Source: an uncultured Eubacterium sp. (GTDB taxonomy: Bacteria > Bacillota > Clostridia > Lachnospirales > Lachnospiraceae). Taken from it: a DNA stretch of 33,941 bases. The position numbers and the translations under genes were made by a program. Location of the stretch: positions 1 to 33,941 of the forward strand of contig CAKREC010000022.1 of the NCBI GenBank assembly GCA_934316925.1, given 5' to 3'. The first letter of the stretch is position 1. The number at the start of each line of letters is the position of its first letter. Positions 16,679 through 25,509 of the stretch are shown one piece after another. Below the pieces are notes generated by a model. It had not been told where the DNA came from. It ran no database searches and saw nothing but the letters and a program-made list of their open reading frames with translations.

Positions 16679-16811
16679 GTTACTTCCCTCCTTAATAATG
16701 ATTAATTCACAGGTACTCACGACTTGTGTCCGCACCAGTTTAAGTCTTGCACATTCATTACTTATATATAATTCGATGCAAAAATTAAGCCGGCACTTTT
16801 GTAATTAGTAA

Positions 16812-17231
16812 TTACTTACTTGCTTTTGGTCTCTTAGCTCCATATTTGGAACGAGCCTGTTTTCTGTTAGCAACACCTGCTGTATCCAAAGTACCACGGA
16901 TAATGTGGTATCTTGTACCAGGAAGGTCCTTAACACGGCCACCACGGATCATAACTACGCTATGCTCCTGAAGGTTGTGTCCTTCACCAGGAATATAACT
17001 TGTTACCTCGATACCATTGGAAAGACGAACTCTGGCGATCTTACGAAGAGCTGAGTTAGGCTTCTTAGGTGTAGCAGTACGAACTACAGTACAAACACCA
17101 CGCTTCTGTGGAGAACTAGTGTTTACAGACTTTTTCTTCAAAGAATTGTAGGAAGACTGCAATGCTGGAGAATTTGACTTCTTAGCAACTGATTTTCTAC
17201 CCTGCTTTACTAATTGGTTAAAAGTTGGCAT
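16812..17231 (-). CDS. rpsL: 30S ribosomal protein S12
   Basis: S12 sits at the decoding centre. The 139-residue sequence has [13 protein letters not shown], the [11 protein letters not shown] block (where streptomycin-resistance substitutions occur; the lysines are wild type here) and the [10 protein letters not shown] segment. GGAGG lies 9 bases before the ATG. First gene of the str operon with a consensus promoter directly upstream. Confidence 0.98.
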   Translation of the reverse strand: MPTFNQLVKQGRKSVAKKSNSPALQSSYNSLKKKSVNTSSPQKRGVCTVVRTATPKKPNSALRKIARVRLSNGIEVTSYIPGEGHNLQEHSVVMIRGGRVKDLPGTRYHIIRGTLDTAGVANRKQARSKYGAKRPKASK

Positions 17232-17273
17232 TAATTTTCACCTCCTATGATTATTTTTATATGCATCTGTGCA

Positions 17274-17331
17274 AAAAATCTGCACGAAACGCATGCTAAG
17301 TCATTATATCGTGCAGATTTTTCTTTGTCAA
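17274..17331 (-). promoter_or_regulatory. rpsL promoter embedded in an upstream terminator hairpin
   Basis: On the minus strand TTGACA (17331-17326), 17 bases, TATAAT (17308-17303): a perfect sigma-A consensus. The spacer is also the 5' arm (17322-17309) of a 14-base perfect inverted repeat whose 3' arm is 17287-17274 and ends in a T run. Transcripts arriving from the CvpA-like gene would form this terminator, while transcripts starting at the promoter contain only the second arm and escape it. Confidence 0.85.
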
Positions 17332-17339
17332 GTACTAAA

Positions 17340-17801
17340 CTATGAAATTAATGAAAGCGGATTCATGTGCTGCAGTTTCAAAAGGAGATCACTCTTTGCC
17401 ACATATACGGCTGCCTGCTGGCACAACTGGGTCCCCGGAAACGCTGCTATCAGTTCGAGGCACAGCCAGACAAATGCAACGCCATACAAAGCACCCACCA
17501 GAGCACCCCCCAGTTTGTTCACACTGCCAAACACCGGAATTTTATTTGCTTTTTTCAGATAATGTCCTACAATTCCAAGAATGATAGAGGCAACAACTCC
17601 TGCCACCAGATAACCAATCCCCTGCCGGTAAAAAATGTCCACCGGCAAAAACGAAACCACAACCGGTGTCAAAAGTATCATAAGCACAATGACAAGTAAA
17701 AACCGGATCAGCGAATAAACCTTATACAGCAAGCCGCATGACGCCCCGTGTAACGCGCACAATATGATCATGATAATAGCAATCACTTCTGCAATATTCA
17801 T
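17340..17801 (-). CDS. CvpA-like membrane protein, 153 aa
   Basis: Four hydrophobic segments (residues ~5-22, 30-50, 63-82, 98-120) with short loops, and a glycine-rich third/fourth segment (GGALVGALYGVAF) matching the pattern of CvpA-family proteins. Members affect colicin V export in E. coli; the function in Clostridia is unknown. It follows the DUF5711 gene by 27 bp and ends directly before the rpsL promoter/terminator, so it is the last gene of a leftward three-gene operon beginning at 19933. Confidence 0.65.
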   Translation of the reverse strand: MNIAEVIAIIMIILCALHGASCGLLYKVYSLIRFLLVIVLMILLTPVVVSFLPVDIFYRQGIGYLVAGVVASIILGIVGHYLKKANKIPVFGSVNKLGGALVGALYGVAFVWLCLELIAAFPGTQLCQQAAVYVAKSDLLLKLQHMNPLSLIS

Positions 17802-17828
17802 CCGTTGTATCTTCCTTTCTCTAATGTA

Positions 17829-18962
17829 CTACCTCGCCGACAATTCAATTTTCTGGATCGTCCCCTGATCGACCAGCGTATACACATTCGCACTGTTTGT
17901 GGGGAACAGATAATCGACCGCATCCTGGAATTCACAGGAAAACTTCGCTCTTCCGTTGCTCCGGATGACATGACATTCCTTTGCCGAAACAAAAAACAGA
18001 TCATCCTGATACAGATTGACCGACGCATAGGAAAATGAAATTTCCTGACTCATTTTCTGTTTTCCTTTCCGGTCAAACAATTGCAATTTTTTCTTTTCCG
18101 CATCCGTTTCGCCCAAAACCACAGCAATATATTTGTCATTGTAAGCGATGCTGTAGATCGCATCATCAAAGGTTTTGGATGTTTTCTCTTTCGGCTGTTT
18201 CATGTTTGCAAAAATATCGTAGCCATTTTCATAAAATACCGCAACTTCATCCTCGCCAACAAAATCAATGGAAGAAATCATCTTCTTCTCGTACTGCTTG
18301 CCGCCAACAAGCGTGTTCTGGTCTTGTCCCACTTCCGTAAAATTGTAAAAATTCACTTTGTTGGAGACGACATTTCCTTCTACTGTCATATACGCGATCA
18401 CCACGCTGTTGCCATCCGGCGAAATATCAAAGTCAAGCGGATAGCCATCCTCTGACACATTGGTCGGGATCTCTACGAGTAATTGTTGTGCGCTGTTATA
18501 CGGATTATAAACATTCAGTACGTTGGAATCGGTATCTTCCAGCATTACCGCAACAATTCCTTTTTTATTTACTTTGGCGCGCACGATCGCATAATTGGTC
18601 TCAATGCACTGTCCTTCATCTTCGCCGTTGTATACATACAGTTCTTTGCCACCAACGCTGGCCACAACTACATACTTGCCACAGGTGTCCATCTGCGGCT
18701 GCTTCATCTCGTAGCCACCGTTCCAAAGACTCTTGCCCTCGTTACTGATCGCACTGATACCGGCACGGCTGCATTTCAAAATATTCCCATTAAAATAGGT
18801 ATATGTCACATTGTCGCTGTCTTTTCTTTCTACTTTGTTTAACACCTGGTATTTATCATAGCAGCGATTGGCAAAAATGTAAGATACGGCAATCAGTGCC
18901 CCCAGGCCAATCACAATAATTCCTACAACGACCCACACAATAATGTGTTTTTTCTTTTCCAT
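17829..18962 (-). CDS. DUF5711 family membrane-anchored beta-propeller-like protein
   Basis: A 377-residue protein with a single N-terminal membrane segment (residues ~7-30) and a long extracytoplasmic part made of repeated short beta strands of the form 'D-x-x-G-x-x-(I/V)-x-V' that suggests a WD40/PQQ-like propeller. This pattern fits DUF5711, found in Lachnospiraceae and relatives. No catalytic residues can be assigned. Position between the JAB-like and CvpA-like genes suggests an envelope role. The ribosome binding site is weak (GGGGA before ATG). Confidence 0.7.
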   Translation of the reverse strand: MEKKKHIIVWVVVGIIVIGLGALIAVSYIFANRCYDKYQVLNKVERKDSDNVTYTYFNGNILKCSRAGISAISNEGKSLWNGGYEMKQPQMDTCGKYVVVASVGGKELYVYNGEDEGQCIETNYAIVRAKVNKKGIVAVMLEDTDSNVLNVYNPYNSAQQLLVEIPTNVSEDGYPLDFDISPDGNSVVIAYMTVEGNVVSNKVNFYNFTEVGQDQNTLVGGKQYEKKMISSIDFVGEDEVAVFYENGYDIFANMKQPKEKTSKTFDDAIYSIAYNDKYIAVVLGETDAEKKKLQLFDRKGKQKMSQEISFSYASVNLYQDDLFFVSAKECHVIRSNGRAKFSCEFQDAVDYLFPTNSANVYTLVDQGTIQKIELSAR

Positions 18963-19024
18963 AAGGAATCCCCGTTTCTGCTTTAGTTCTTTCAGTATAA
19001 CACAGGCACTTTCATTATGGCAAC

Positions 19025-19933
19025 CTACTGAATAGATTGCCCGGTAACTGCTGCACCGCTGATCGCTCCCCCGGATGAATTCTGTTTTTCTACATTTCCC
19101 GACAATGTCTCTACAACCGTTTCGGTGTTCTCTTTATTCTGCTTAGACGGTCCAATGGTCATTTGCTGGATCTGTCCCAGCTGCTTTGTCACTTTATTCA
19201 GAACGGACTGGTTGCGTAATGCGGTTGCCCCCATGACCAGCACGATCAATAACAGCACCGCCACCATGCTGTGTCCAAAACCCGCTTCTCTCTTTTTCCA
19301 TTTTTTACGGGAGTCCTTCTGTTTTTCTTTTTCCGCTATGATCCCGCGGATATTACGCAGCACACGGTCGTCCTCCTGCTCAACCAAATGCACGTGCCGG
19401 TTATTTTCTTTTTCCATATACCGGAGCATTTCCGGATTTTTTTCATAATACACAAAATGTCCCTTTTGCTTCTCTAATCGTCCGTTTCGATACAAGAAAA
19501 ACTCATTTTCCTGATCTTGCTGGTCGTACAAAAACAATACCTTGTCCCGATGTTGAAAATTTGCCTTATGGATCTCCAACAGGCTATTGGCATCCTGCGG
19601 TGTAAATTCACGATATGTATAAAACCACCCGACGATTTCCAGATCCGTAAAGTTTTCCTTTATTTCTGTAAAAATCTGATGCCATGTATCCGAGGACAAC
19701 TCCGGAGACACCCGTCCGGCAAACCCCGGTATTTCCACGATTCCCGAAATCTGATAAATCTTCTCTGAATTGTATGTATATACCCCTCCAAGCAGTACTG
19801 CTGCCCGCTCTGTATGTGCACTTTGTGCCGCCAGCTGTTTGGCAAAACGCACGACATAATCTTCTGTATAGACGCGGTCTTTCCCTGGCACACTGCCTAT
19901 CTGCCGCACACTTTTCGGTTTATTCCAATGCAT
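19025..19933 (-). CDS. Membrane protein with JAB/MPN-like N-terminal domain
   Basis: 302 residues. Residues ~40-150 have the strand-helix order of a JAB/MPN domain: LLGGVYTY, a later VGWFYTYREFTPQDANSL segment and LFLYD. In active metalloproteases the corresponding segment reads like GWYHSHP with S and D further on; here the histidines are replaced by tyrosines (residues ~104-107), so zinc binding is unlikely. A basic stretch (KKWKKRE) precedes one membrane helix (~221-239), and the remaining ~60 residues are low-complexity Gly/Ser/Thr. So the JAB-like domain is cytoplasmic if the tail is outside. First gene of the operon; a probable extended -10 (TGCTACAAT, minus strand, 19971-19963) lies upstream. 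Function unknown. Confidence 0.6.
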   Translation of the reverse strand: MHWNKPKSVRQIGSVPGKDRVYTEDYVVRFAKQLAAQSAHTERAAVLLGGVYTYNSEKIYQISGIVEIPGFAGRVSPELSSDTWHQIFTEIKENFTDLEIVGWFYTYREFTPQDANSLLEIHKANFQHRDKVLFLYDQQDQENEFFLYRNGRLEKQKGHFVYYEKNPEMLRYMEKENNRHVHLVEQEDDRVLRNIRGIIAEKEKQKDSRKKWKKREAGFGHSMVAVLLLIVLVMGATALRNQSVLNKVTKQLGQIQQMTIGPSKQNKENTETVVETLSGNVEKQNSSGGAISGAAVTGQSIQ

Positions 19934-20081
19934 ATCTGGACCTCCCTTTTATTTTTCACCCTATTGTAGCATGGTATTTTTGCCAAATTTGTCGATTGGA
20001 GGAGGTGCCATTTATTTTTTTCTGGTTAAGTTCTTTTTAAATGTAAATACTAATATCATAAATTGGAAATGAGGACTTTTT

Positions 20082-20699
20082 ATGTTGAATTATTATAACC
20101 CGGCTGACTCATCAGCCACACATCAATTCATTGCTGCCATCAACCGGTTGCTGAACCATTTTGAAAAGAGCCGCAATGATATTATCCTTCTCTGCATCGG
20201 ATCGGACCGGGCAACCGGCGACTGTCTTGGTCCGATCATCGGCCACAAACTACAGTTAGCTTTGGAAAACTCATTCAAGCGCCTGCCAAATAAAAAAGGC
20301 CTCCAGATCTACGGCACTCTGGACAAACCTGTCCATGCCGGCAATCTGGAAGCCACCATTGGTTTTATTAAATTATGTCACAAAGATCCTCTGATCATCG
20401 CCGTCGATGCCTCCCTTGGCACCAATGAACATATTGGTTATATCACACTTGGCAAAGGGCCGCTTTCACCGGGCATCGGCGTCAACAAGTCTCTTCCCAA
20501 AGTAGGGGACATCTTCATCACCGGCATTGTCAATCTGTCCGGTCCCGCAAACCAGACGATGTTGCAGACGACACGGCTGAATACGGTAATGCAGCTCGCA
20601 GACTTCGTTGTGTACGGTCTGTACCACTGTCTGATCCGGTCACAGTTCGGTTCTGCCCTCCAGAGCGCGAAACAAGGTCATCTCATCAATAAATTCTAG
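20082..20699 (+). CDS. yyaC: Spore protease YyaC homologue
   Basis: The 205-residue protein carries the family's IGSDRATGDCLGPIIG motif (~39-54), the VHAGNLEAT block (~84-92) and IIAVDASLG (~105-113), matching YyaC, a GPR-related (germination protease-like) protein of spore formers. In B. subtilis, yyaC is expressed during sporulation; its exact substrate is not well established. The only plus-strand gene between 12.7 and 24.4 kb, divergent from the JAB-like gene and convergent with recR. Its last 60 bp overlap the 3' end of recR on the other strand. Starts at the ATG after GAGGAC. Confidence 0.9.
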   Translation: MLNYYNPADSSATHQFIAAINRLLNHFEKSRNDIILLCIGSDRATGDCLGPIIGHKLQLALENSFKRLPNKKGLQIYGTLDKPVHAGNLEATIGFIKLCHKDPLIIAVDASLGTNEHIGYITLGKGPLSPGIGVNKSLPKVGDIFITGIVNLSGPANQTMLQTTRLNTVMQLADFVVYGLYHCLIRSQFGSALQSAKQGHLINKF

Positions 20700-21239
20700 C
20701 GCGCCGCCAACCGGCACTCCACTGGCGATACGGGTCACCTTGATCCCCGCCTGCTTCACAAATTTACTGATCCATAGCGCCGTCGCCTCGCCCTCTACCG
20801 TAGAATTTGTCGCAATAATAACTTCTTTGACATCTTCCGTCTGGAGTCTTTGCATCAGCTCTTTTAATTTGAGGTTTTCCGGCTGGACACCGACCATCGG
20901 ATTTACCGCACCATGAAGCACATGATAAAGTCCCCGGTACTGTCCTGTTTTTTCATAAGCCGCCAGATCACTTGGTTCCTCTACCACCATAAGGATCGAA
21001 CCATCTCTTTTCGGATCACTGCAGATCGGGCAGATCTCCTGATCCGAAAGGTTGTAACATCGTTTGCAAAGCCGGATCTTTTTTCGCGCATTCAAAATGC
21101 TTGACGCCAGCTGTTCCACCCGTTTTTCCGGCAGATTTAAAATATGAAACGCCAGCCTCTGCGCGGACTTCGGTCCAATATTGGGCAGCGAAGCCAGTTC
21201 TTCGATCAGCTGTTGTATCGACTCACTATAATAATTCAT
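20640..21239 (-). CDS. recR: Recombination mediator RecR
   Basis: RecR with RecF/RecO loads RecA on SSB-coated gaps. The 199-residue protein has the helix-hairpin-helix start (LPNIGPKSAQR), a C4 zinc finger (CKRC...CPIC, ~57-72) and a Toprim domain (VVEEPSDLAAYE, then IIATNSTVEGEAT). Its start codon shares one base with the ybaB stop (TAATG), so the pair is coupled. The C-terminal codons overlap yyaC antisense by 60 bp. Confidence 0.97.
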   Translation of the reverse strand: MNYYSESIQQLIEELASLPNIGPKSAQRLAFHILNLPEKRVEQLASSILNARKKIRLCKRCYNLSDQEICPICSDPKRDGSILMVVEEPSDLAAYEKTGQYRGLYHVLHGAVNPMVGVQPENLKLKELMQRLQTEDVKEVIIATNSTVEGEATALWISKFVKQAGIKVTRIASGVPVGGALEFIDEMTLFRALEGRTEL

Positions 21240-21589
21240 TAGAATGGAAAGCCTCCGCCAAGATTCAATCCGCCGGTCAGCGCTTCCATGGATTTTGCAT
21301 TGTCTTCTTCCAGCTTGCGAAGTGCCTCATTGGTTGCTGCTACGATCAGATCTTCTAACATTTCAATGTCGTCCGGATCCACTACTTCTTCCGATAATTT
21401 TACCGACAGCACTTCTTTTTTTCCAGATACGCGGACGGTAACTGCTCCGCCACCAGCACTTGCTTCATATTCTTTTTCTTCCATCTCGCGCTGTGTCTCT
21501 TCCATCTGGCGCTGCATCTTCTGTGCCTGTTTCATCAAATTGTTCATGTTTCCTGGCATACCGCCCTGAAATCCACCTCTTCTTGCCAT
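21239..21589 (-). CDS. YbaB/EbfC family nucleoid-associated protein
   Basis: 116 residues with a Gly/Met-rich N-terminus ([19 protein letters not shown]), a long helix with Gln/Met/Glu ([15 protein letters not shown]), and the characteristic central [20 protein letters not shown] block. The family binds DNA as a dimer and is almost always between dnaX and recR, as here (3 bp after dnaX). Confidence 0.95.
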   Translation of the reverse strand: MARRGGFQGGMPGNMNNLMKQAQKMQRQMEETQREMEEKEYEASAGGGAVTVRVSGKKEVLSVKLSEEVVDPDDIEMLEDLIVAATNEALRKLEEDNAKSMEALTGGLNLGGGFPF

Positions 21590-21592
21590 TTT

Positions 21593-23173
21593 TTAATCCT
21601 CCATATACTCAATTTCTACATTTTTTATAATATTGCGAAGCTCCGGCAGCGCATTGATCTCCTGTCTGGTCTCTGCCAGGCGGATGTCCAGTCCTACCTC
21701 TTTGCCGGTAAGCTGCCCCATCACTTCTGTCAATTCACTTTGTATCTGTTCCCGCTGAAAATACTGTGCCTCTGTCTGTTTGGAAAATGCCAAGATCAAC
21801 CGCCCGGCCTCCGACACACTGACCCGTACCTCAGCCAGCATACTTCTTGTCACGGGATTCAGTCTTGCCAGTACCTGTTTCCAGCTTGCTACAACCGATT
21901 TCACATCGTCCGGGATTGCCTCCGGACGGATCTCTTTTTTAGGTGCCGGTGCTTCCCCACCACCAAACGGCTGCGGATTTGCCGCGACTGCAAACTGTCC
22001 GGTCTCCATCGCCACCTGAAGATCTTCGTTCAACTGCTCCAGCTGATTCAGTCTCTGAATGATCGACTCGTAGTCCTGTTCCATCTGCGGTCTGCACATC
22101 TTGACCAGTGTCACTTCCAGAAGCACACGCTTATCATTGTGATACTTCATGTCATTGGCCAGTTCCGACATGATCCGGATACAGCGAAACAGCGTATTCA
22201 TGTCCATTTCATCTGTAAACCGCTCCAGCTCTTTCCGGTTTTCCTCCGACATATCAACCAGGTTTTCTGAAGAACTTGCTGTTTTGACAACCAGAAGGTT
22301 GCGGAGATACCACACAAATTCATTGACAAAACGTGTCAGATCTTTTCCCTGTTCTACCATCGATTTGACAACCAGAAGAATCTGATCCACACTGCTGTGC
22401 AGCAGTCCTTCGAGCAGTTCATGGTAAATTCCCTGATCTACTGCACCGAGAACATTCAATACTTTTTCGTAGGTCAGTGTCTCGCCAAAGTAAAAAGAAA
22501 TACACTGCTCCAGCAGGCTGAGTCCATCACGCAGCGCGCCATCTGCCTGTCTGGCAATGTAGTCCAGCGCATTGTCCTCTGCCTGAACGCCTTCTTTGTC
22601 CAGCAGTTCTCTCAACCGTCCACTGATCGTATTTACATCGATCCGTTTAAAATCATATCTCTGACAGCGTGACAAGATCGTAAGCGGTATCTTGTAAGCT
22701 TCTGTCGTCGCCAGTATAAAGATCATATATGACGGCGGCTCTTCCAATGTCTTGAGCAACGCATTGAACGCACTTGTTGACAGCATATGAACCTCATCAA
22801 TAATGTATACTTTATATCTGCCCTCTGCGGGAGAATACTGCACTTCGTCAATTACCTGACGTATATCATCTACTTTATTGTTCGACGCAGCATCAATCTC
22901 GACAACGTTCATCGACGTCTGATTCTCAATCGCCTGACACATCGGGCATACGCCACATGGACCTTTCGGACCCGGATTTTCACAATTGACCGCTTTGGCA
23001 AAAATCTTTGCCACGGTCGTCTTGCCGGTTCCTCTGGTTCCACAAAATAAATAAGCATGTCCTACCCGGTCGGACTTTATCTGATTTGCTAATGTCGTTA
23101 TAATATGATCCTGCCCTTTTACACTGTCAAAATCTTTCGGGCGGTATTTACGATATAATGCTTGATATGACAA
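21593..23173 (-). CDS. dnaX: DNA polymerase III subunits gamma/tau
   Basis: Clamp-loader ATPase. It has SYQALYRKYRP at the start, Walker A CGTRGTGKTT (~45-54), a C4 zinc motif (CENPGPKGPCGVCPMC), Walker B DEVHML and the SRC sensor (LSRCQRYDF). Total ~526 residues. I chose TTG at 23173 because relatives begin MSY(T/Q)ALYRK and a GAGG lies 6 bases upstream. An alternative GTG at 23185 overlaps the pfk stop by 4 bp (GTGA) and would add four residues. Co-transcribed with pfk, ybaB and recR. Confidence 0.95.
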   Translation of the reverse strand: MSYQALYRKYRPKDFDSVKGQDHIITTLANQIKSDRVGHAYLFCGTRGTGKTTVAKIFAKAVNCENPGPKGPCGVCPMCQAIENQTSMNVVEIDAASNNKVDDIRQVIDEVQYSPAEGRYKVYIIDEVHMLSTSAFNALLKTLEEPPSYMIFILATTEAYKIPLTILSRCQRYDFKRIDVNTISGRLRELLDKEGVQAEDNALDYIARQADGALRDGLSLLEQCISFYFGETLTYEKVLNVLGAVDQGIYHELLEGLLHSSVDQILLVVKSMVEQGKDLTRFVNEFVWYLRNLLVVKTASSSENLVDMSEENRKELERFTDEMDMNTLFRCIRIMSELANDMKYHNDKRVLLEVTLVKMCRPQMEQDYESIIQRLNQLEQLNEDLQVAMETGQFAVAANPQPFGGGEAPAPKKEIRPEAIPDDVKSVVASWKQVLARLNPVTRSMLAEVRVSVSEAGRLILAFSKQTEAQYFQREQIQSELTEVMGQLTGKEVGLDIRLAETRQEINALPELRNIIKNVEIEYMED

Positions 23174-23181
23174 AACTAACC

Positions 23182-24258
23182 TCACTCGTCTCCAAAACTA
23201 ATTCCCAATTCTTTTGCTTCTTTTATAATAGAAGAATCCGGATCGACCATTTTCAATCGGCCGGCTACTTCTTCAAGCGGAACCGGCACAATATCCTGAT
23301 TTTTAAAGCCAACCATGTAGCCATATTTTTCTTCCAGGATCAATCGGGCAGCCGCCGCTCCCAGCCGGGTCGAGATCACCCGGTCATACGGACATGGTGC
23401 GCCTCCCCGCTGGGTATGTCCCGGTACGGTAATGCGTACTTCCTGTCCGGTCCGCTGTTCAATCTCTGCACCTATTTTATAGGAAACACTCGGATATTGT
23501 TCTTTTTTTACTTTTGTCTTGTATTCCTTTTTCGTGAGCAGCGCATCTTCTTTTGAGATCGCCCCTTCCGCAACAGCAAGGATCGAAAATCGTTTTCCTT
23601 CGGCACTCCGTTTTTCGATCGCTGCCACTACGGCATCAATATCATACGGAATCTCCGGAAGAAGGATCACATCCGCGCCACCGGCAATACCGGCGTGTAA
23701 CGTAAGCCATCCTACCTTGTGTCCCATCACCTCAACAATAAACACACGGCTGTGGGAAGATGCTGTCGTATGAATACAGTCGATCGCATTCGTAGCAATG
23801 TTTACTGCGCTCTGAAATCCAAAAGTCATGTCAGTTCCCCAGATGTCGTTGTCAATCGTCTTGGGAAGACTTACCACATTCAGCCCTTCTTCCCGAAGCA
23901 GATTGGCGGTCTTTTGTGTGCCATTTCCACCCAGGATCACAAGACAATCCAGTTCCAGTTTGTGATAGGTATTGATCATCGCCGCCACCTTGTCGCGGCC
24001 TTCCTCATCCGGTTTGCGCATATTTTTAAATGGCTGTCTGGACGAACCAAGGATCGTACCACCCTCTGTCAAAATGCCCGAAAAATCCAACGGCTTCATT
24101 TCAACATATTTTTCGTACATAAGTCCCCGGTACCCTTCCAGAATACCAATGATCTGCGTCTCAGGGTCTGCATTATACAAACTCTTTGCCACGCCACGCA
24201 TCGTAGCGTTCAGCGCCTGACAGTCCCCACCACTGGTCAAAAAAGCTACTCTTCTCAT
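23182..24258 (-). CDS. 6-phosphofructokinase family protein
   Basis: Phosphorylates fructose-6-phosphate in glycolysis. The N-terminal LTSGGDCQALNA binds phosphate donor, PKTIDND (132-138) is the catalytic motif and TQRGG lies near the C-terminal half. The donor loop reads GGNGT (110-114) instead of the GGDGS of E. coli-type ATP enzymes; the Asp-to-Asn change is seen in a clostridial subgroup, while the Gly next to it argues for ATP over PPi use. 358 residues, slightly longer than the 320 of short enzymes. Operon start with its own promoter. Confidence 0.9.
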   Translation of the reverse strand: MRRVAFLTSGGDCQALNATMRGVAKSLYNADPETQIIGILEGYRGLMYEKYVEMKPLDFSGILTEGGTILGSSRQPFKNMRKPDEEGRDKVAAMINTYHKLELDCLVILGGNGTQKTANLLREEGLNVVSLPKTIDNDIWGTDMTFGFQSAVNIATNAIDCIHTTASSHSRVFIVEVMGHKVGWLTLHAGIAGGADVILLPEIPYDIDAVVAAIEKRSAEGKRFSILAVAEGAISKEDALLTKKEYKTKVKKEQYPSVSYKIGAEIEQRTGQEVRITVPGHTQRGGAPCPYDRVISTRLGAAAARLILEEKYGYMVGFKNQDIVPVPLEEVAGRLKMVDPDSSIIKEAKELGISFGDE

Positions 24259-24327
24259 AGGATTCCATCACTCCTCGTCGTAAAACACATCAGCAATTCC
24301 GATCAAACAATTTTATATTGCTATTAT

Positions 24328-24356
24328 AGTTTACATGATTCATGGTTTTTTCTCAA
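24328..24356 (-). promoter_or_regulatory. Promoter of the pfk-dnaX-ybaB-recR operon
   Basis: On the minus strand TTGAGA (24356-24351), 17 bases, TAAACT (24333-24328), ~70 bp upstream of pfk. Confidence 0.55.
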
Positions 24357-24422
24357 GAAAAAAAATGTTATACTATCCATTAAGCAAAGAAAGCAGTCAC
24401 CGGCTGCAGAACGGAGGCCATT

Positions 24423-24596
24423 ATGGAATTTTCAGTAGGACAAAAGATCAAAATGAAGAAACCCCACCCTTGCGGAGCCAATCAATGGGAAATTCTCCGT
24501 GTAGGAATGGACTTTCGATTGAAATGTCTTGGCTGCGGCAGGCAGGTTATGCTTCCGCGAAAAGTCGTAGAAAAAGGATACCGCGGAGAAATATAA
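24423..24596 (+). CDS. DUF951 family protein, 57 aa
   Basis: A short gene. The ATG at 24423 has GGAGG five bases before it; the frame reads 57 residues and stops with TAA at 24594. KKPHPCG (12-18), DFRLKCLGCGR (30-40) and MLPRKVVEK (43-51) match the DUF951 family, small zinc-ribbon-like proteins with one CPxCG-like and one CxxCG motif. In many Firmicutes DUF951 genes lie near rpsF, as here. Function unknown; a small nucleic-acid-binding role is plausible. Confidence 0.9.
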   Translation: MEFSVGQKIKMKKPHPCGANQWEILRVGMDFRLKCLGCGRQVMLPRKVVEKGYRGEI

Positions 24597-24614
24597 GAAA
24601 ACAAGAAAATATCC

Positions 24615-24643
24615 TTGCTTTTTATATTATTCTATGGTAAAAT
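24615..24643 (+). promoter_or_regulatory. Promoter of rpsF-ssb-rpsR
   Basis: TTGCTT (24615-24620), 17 bases, TAAAAT (24638-24643), ~88 bp before rpsF. Confidence 0.65.
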
Positions 24644-24730
24644 ACAAATCCGTGATGTAAAAAATCATATTCCTTGTTCTCTCACACAATAATCGAGAGA
24701 GCCAGAGACCAAAAGGAGGTGCAAGCAACT

Positions 24731-25018
24731 ATGAATAAGTACGAATTAGCTTTAGTTGTTAGTGCAAAAGTTGAGGACGAAGTAAGAAATGCCACTGTTG
24801 AAAAAGCTAAAGATTATATCACAGCTTTAAACGGTAACATTACAAACGTCGATGAATGGGGCAAGAAAAAACTTGCTTATGAAATTCAGAAGATGAATGA
24901 AGGCTTTTATTACTTTATTCAGTTCGATGCTGAACCAACGGTTCCAGGCGAATTGGAGCAGAGACTTCGCATTATGGACAACGTGCTCAGATACTTATGC
25001 GTGAAACAGGAGGCATAA
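24731..25018 (+). CDS. rpsF: 30S ribosomal protein S6
   Basis: 95 residues starting MNKYELALVVSAK with AGGAGG 11 bases upstream; the longer frame from 24674 has no family support. It contains the WGKKKLAYEIQK block conserved in S6 and the C-terminal VLRYLCVK. S6 binds S18 and 16S rRNA in the platform; its partner rpsR is two genes further on. The 5' untranslated region may hold an S6:S18 autoregulatory motif, which I cannot demonstrate. Confidence 0.97.
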   Translation: MNKYELALVVSAKVEDEVRNATVEKAKDYITALNGNITNVDEWGKKKLAYEIQKMNEGFYYFIQFDAEPTVPGELEQRLRIMDNVLRYLCVKQEA

Positions 25019-25036
25019 GACAAGGAGGAGTCATCC

Positions 25037-25480
25037 ATGAATAAGGTAATTTTGATGGGTAATCTTACCCGTGACCCTGAAATTCGCTATACTCAGAGCG
25101 AAAATTCATTAGCAATTGCTAGATTTAGTTTAGCGGTCAACCGTCGTTTTTCCCGTCAGGGAGACACTGATACTGATTTTTTCAACTGTACTGCTTTCGG
25201 CCGTCAGGCTGAGTTTGTTGAAAAGTATTTCAGACAGGGTTCCCGCATGTTGTTAACCGGTCGTATTCAGAACGACAATTACACCAACAAAAATGGTGAA
25301 AAGGTTTACAGCGTTCAGATCATCGCAGAAGAGATTGAATTTGCCGAGCGCAAAAGCACAGCAGATGCCAACACACAGAGCGGTGGCAACTTTGGTGGTG
25401 CACCAGAGCCTAATGCTGCAGCCAGTGATGATTTTATGAACATTCCAGACGGTATTGAAGATGGATTACCATTTAACTAG
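25037..25480 (+). CDS. ssb: Single-stranded DNA-binding protein
   Basis: OB-fold SSB, 147 residues: MNKVILMGNLTRDPEIR, then FNCTAFGRQAEF and a disordered Asn/Gly/Ala-rich linker. The acidic tail ends DGIEDGLPFN; the usual DDDIPF tip is thus modified to GLPF plus an extra Asn. It lies 18 bp after rpsF in the standard rpsF-ssb-rpsR order. Confidence 0.97.
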   Translation: MNKVILMGNLTRDPEIRYTQSENSLAIARFSLAVNRRFSRQGDTDTDFFNCTAFGRQAEFVEKYFRQGSRMLLTGRIQNDNYTNKNGEKVYSVQIIAEEIEFAERKSTADANTQSGGNFGGAPEPNAAASDDFMNIPDGIEDGLPFN

Positions 25481-25509
25481 GTCTGCGGATTTTATAAGGA
25501 GGTTTTGAA

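Noticed and set aside
16679..16811. S7 autoregulatory leader between rpsL and rpsG
   Set aside because: A weak GACTT/AAGTC pairing is visible but does not match a known S7-binding structure closely enough.
20040..20081. Sporulation sigma (E/F/G-type) promoter before yyaC, such as CATAAATT at ~20057
   Set aside because: The sequence is A+T-rich and gives partial matches to several sigma consensus sequences; none is good enough to call.
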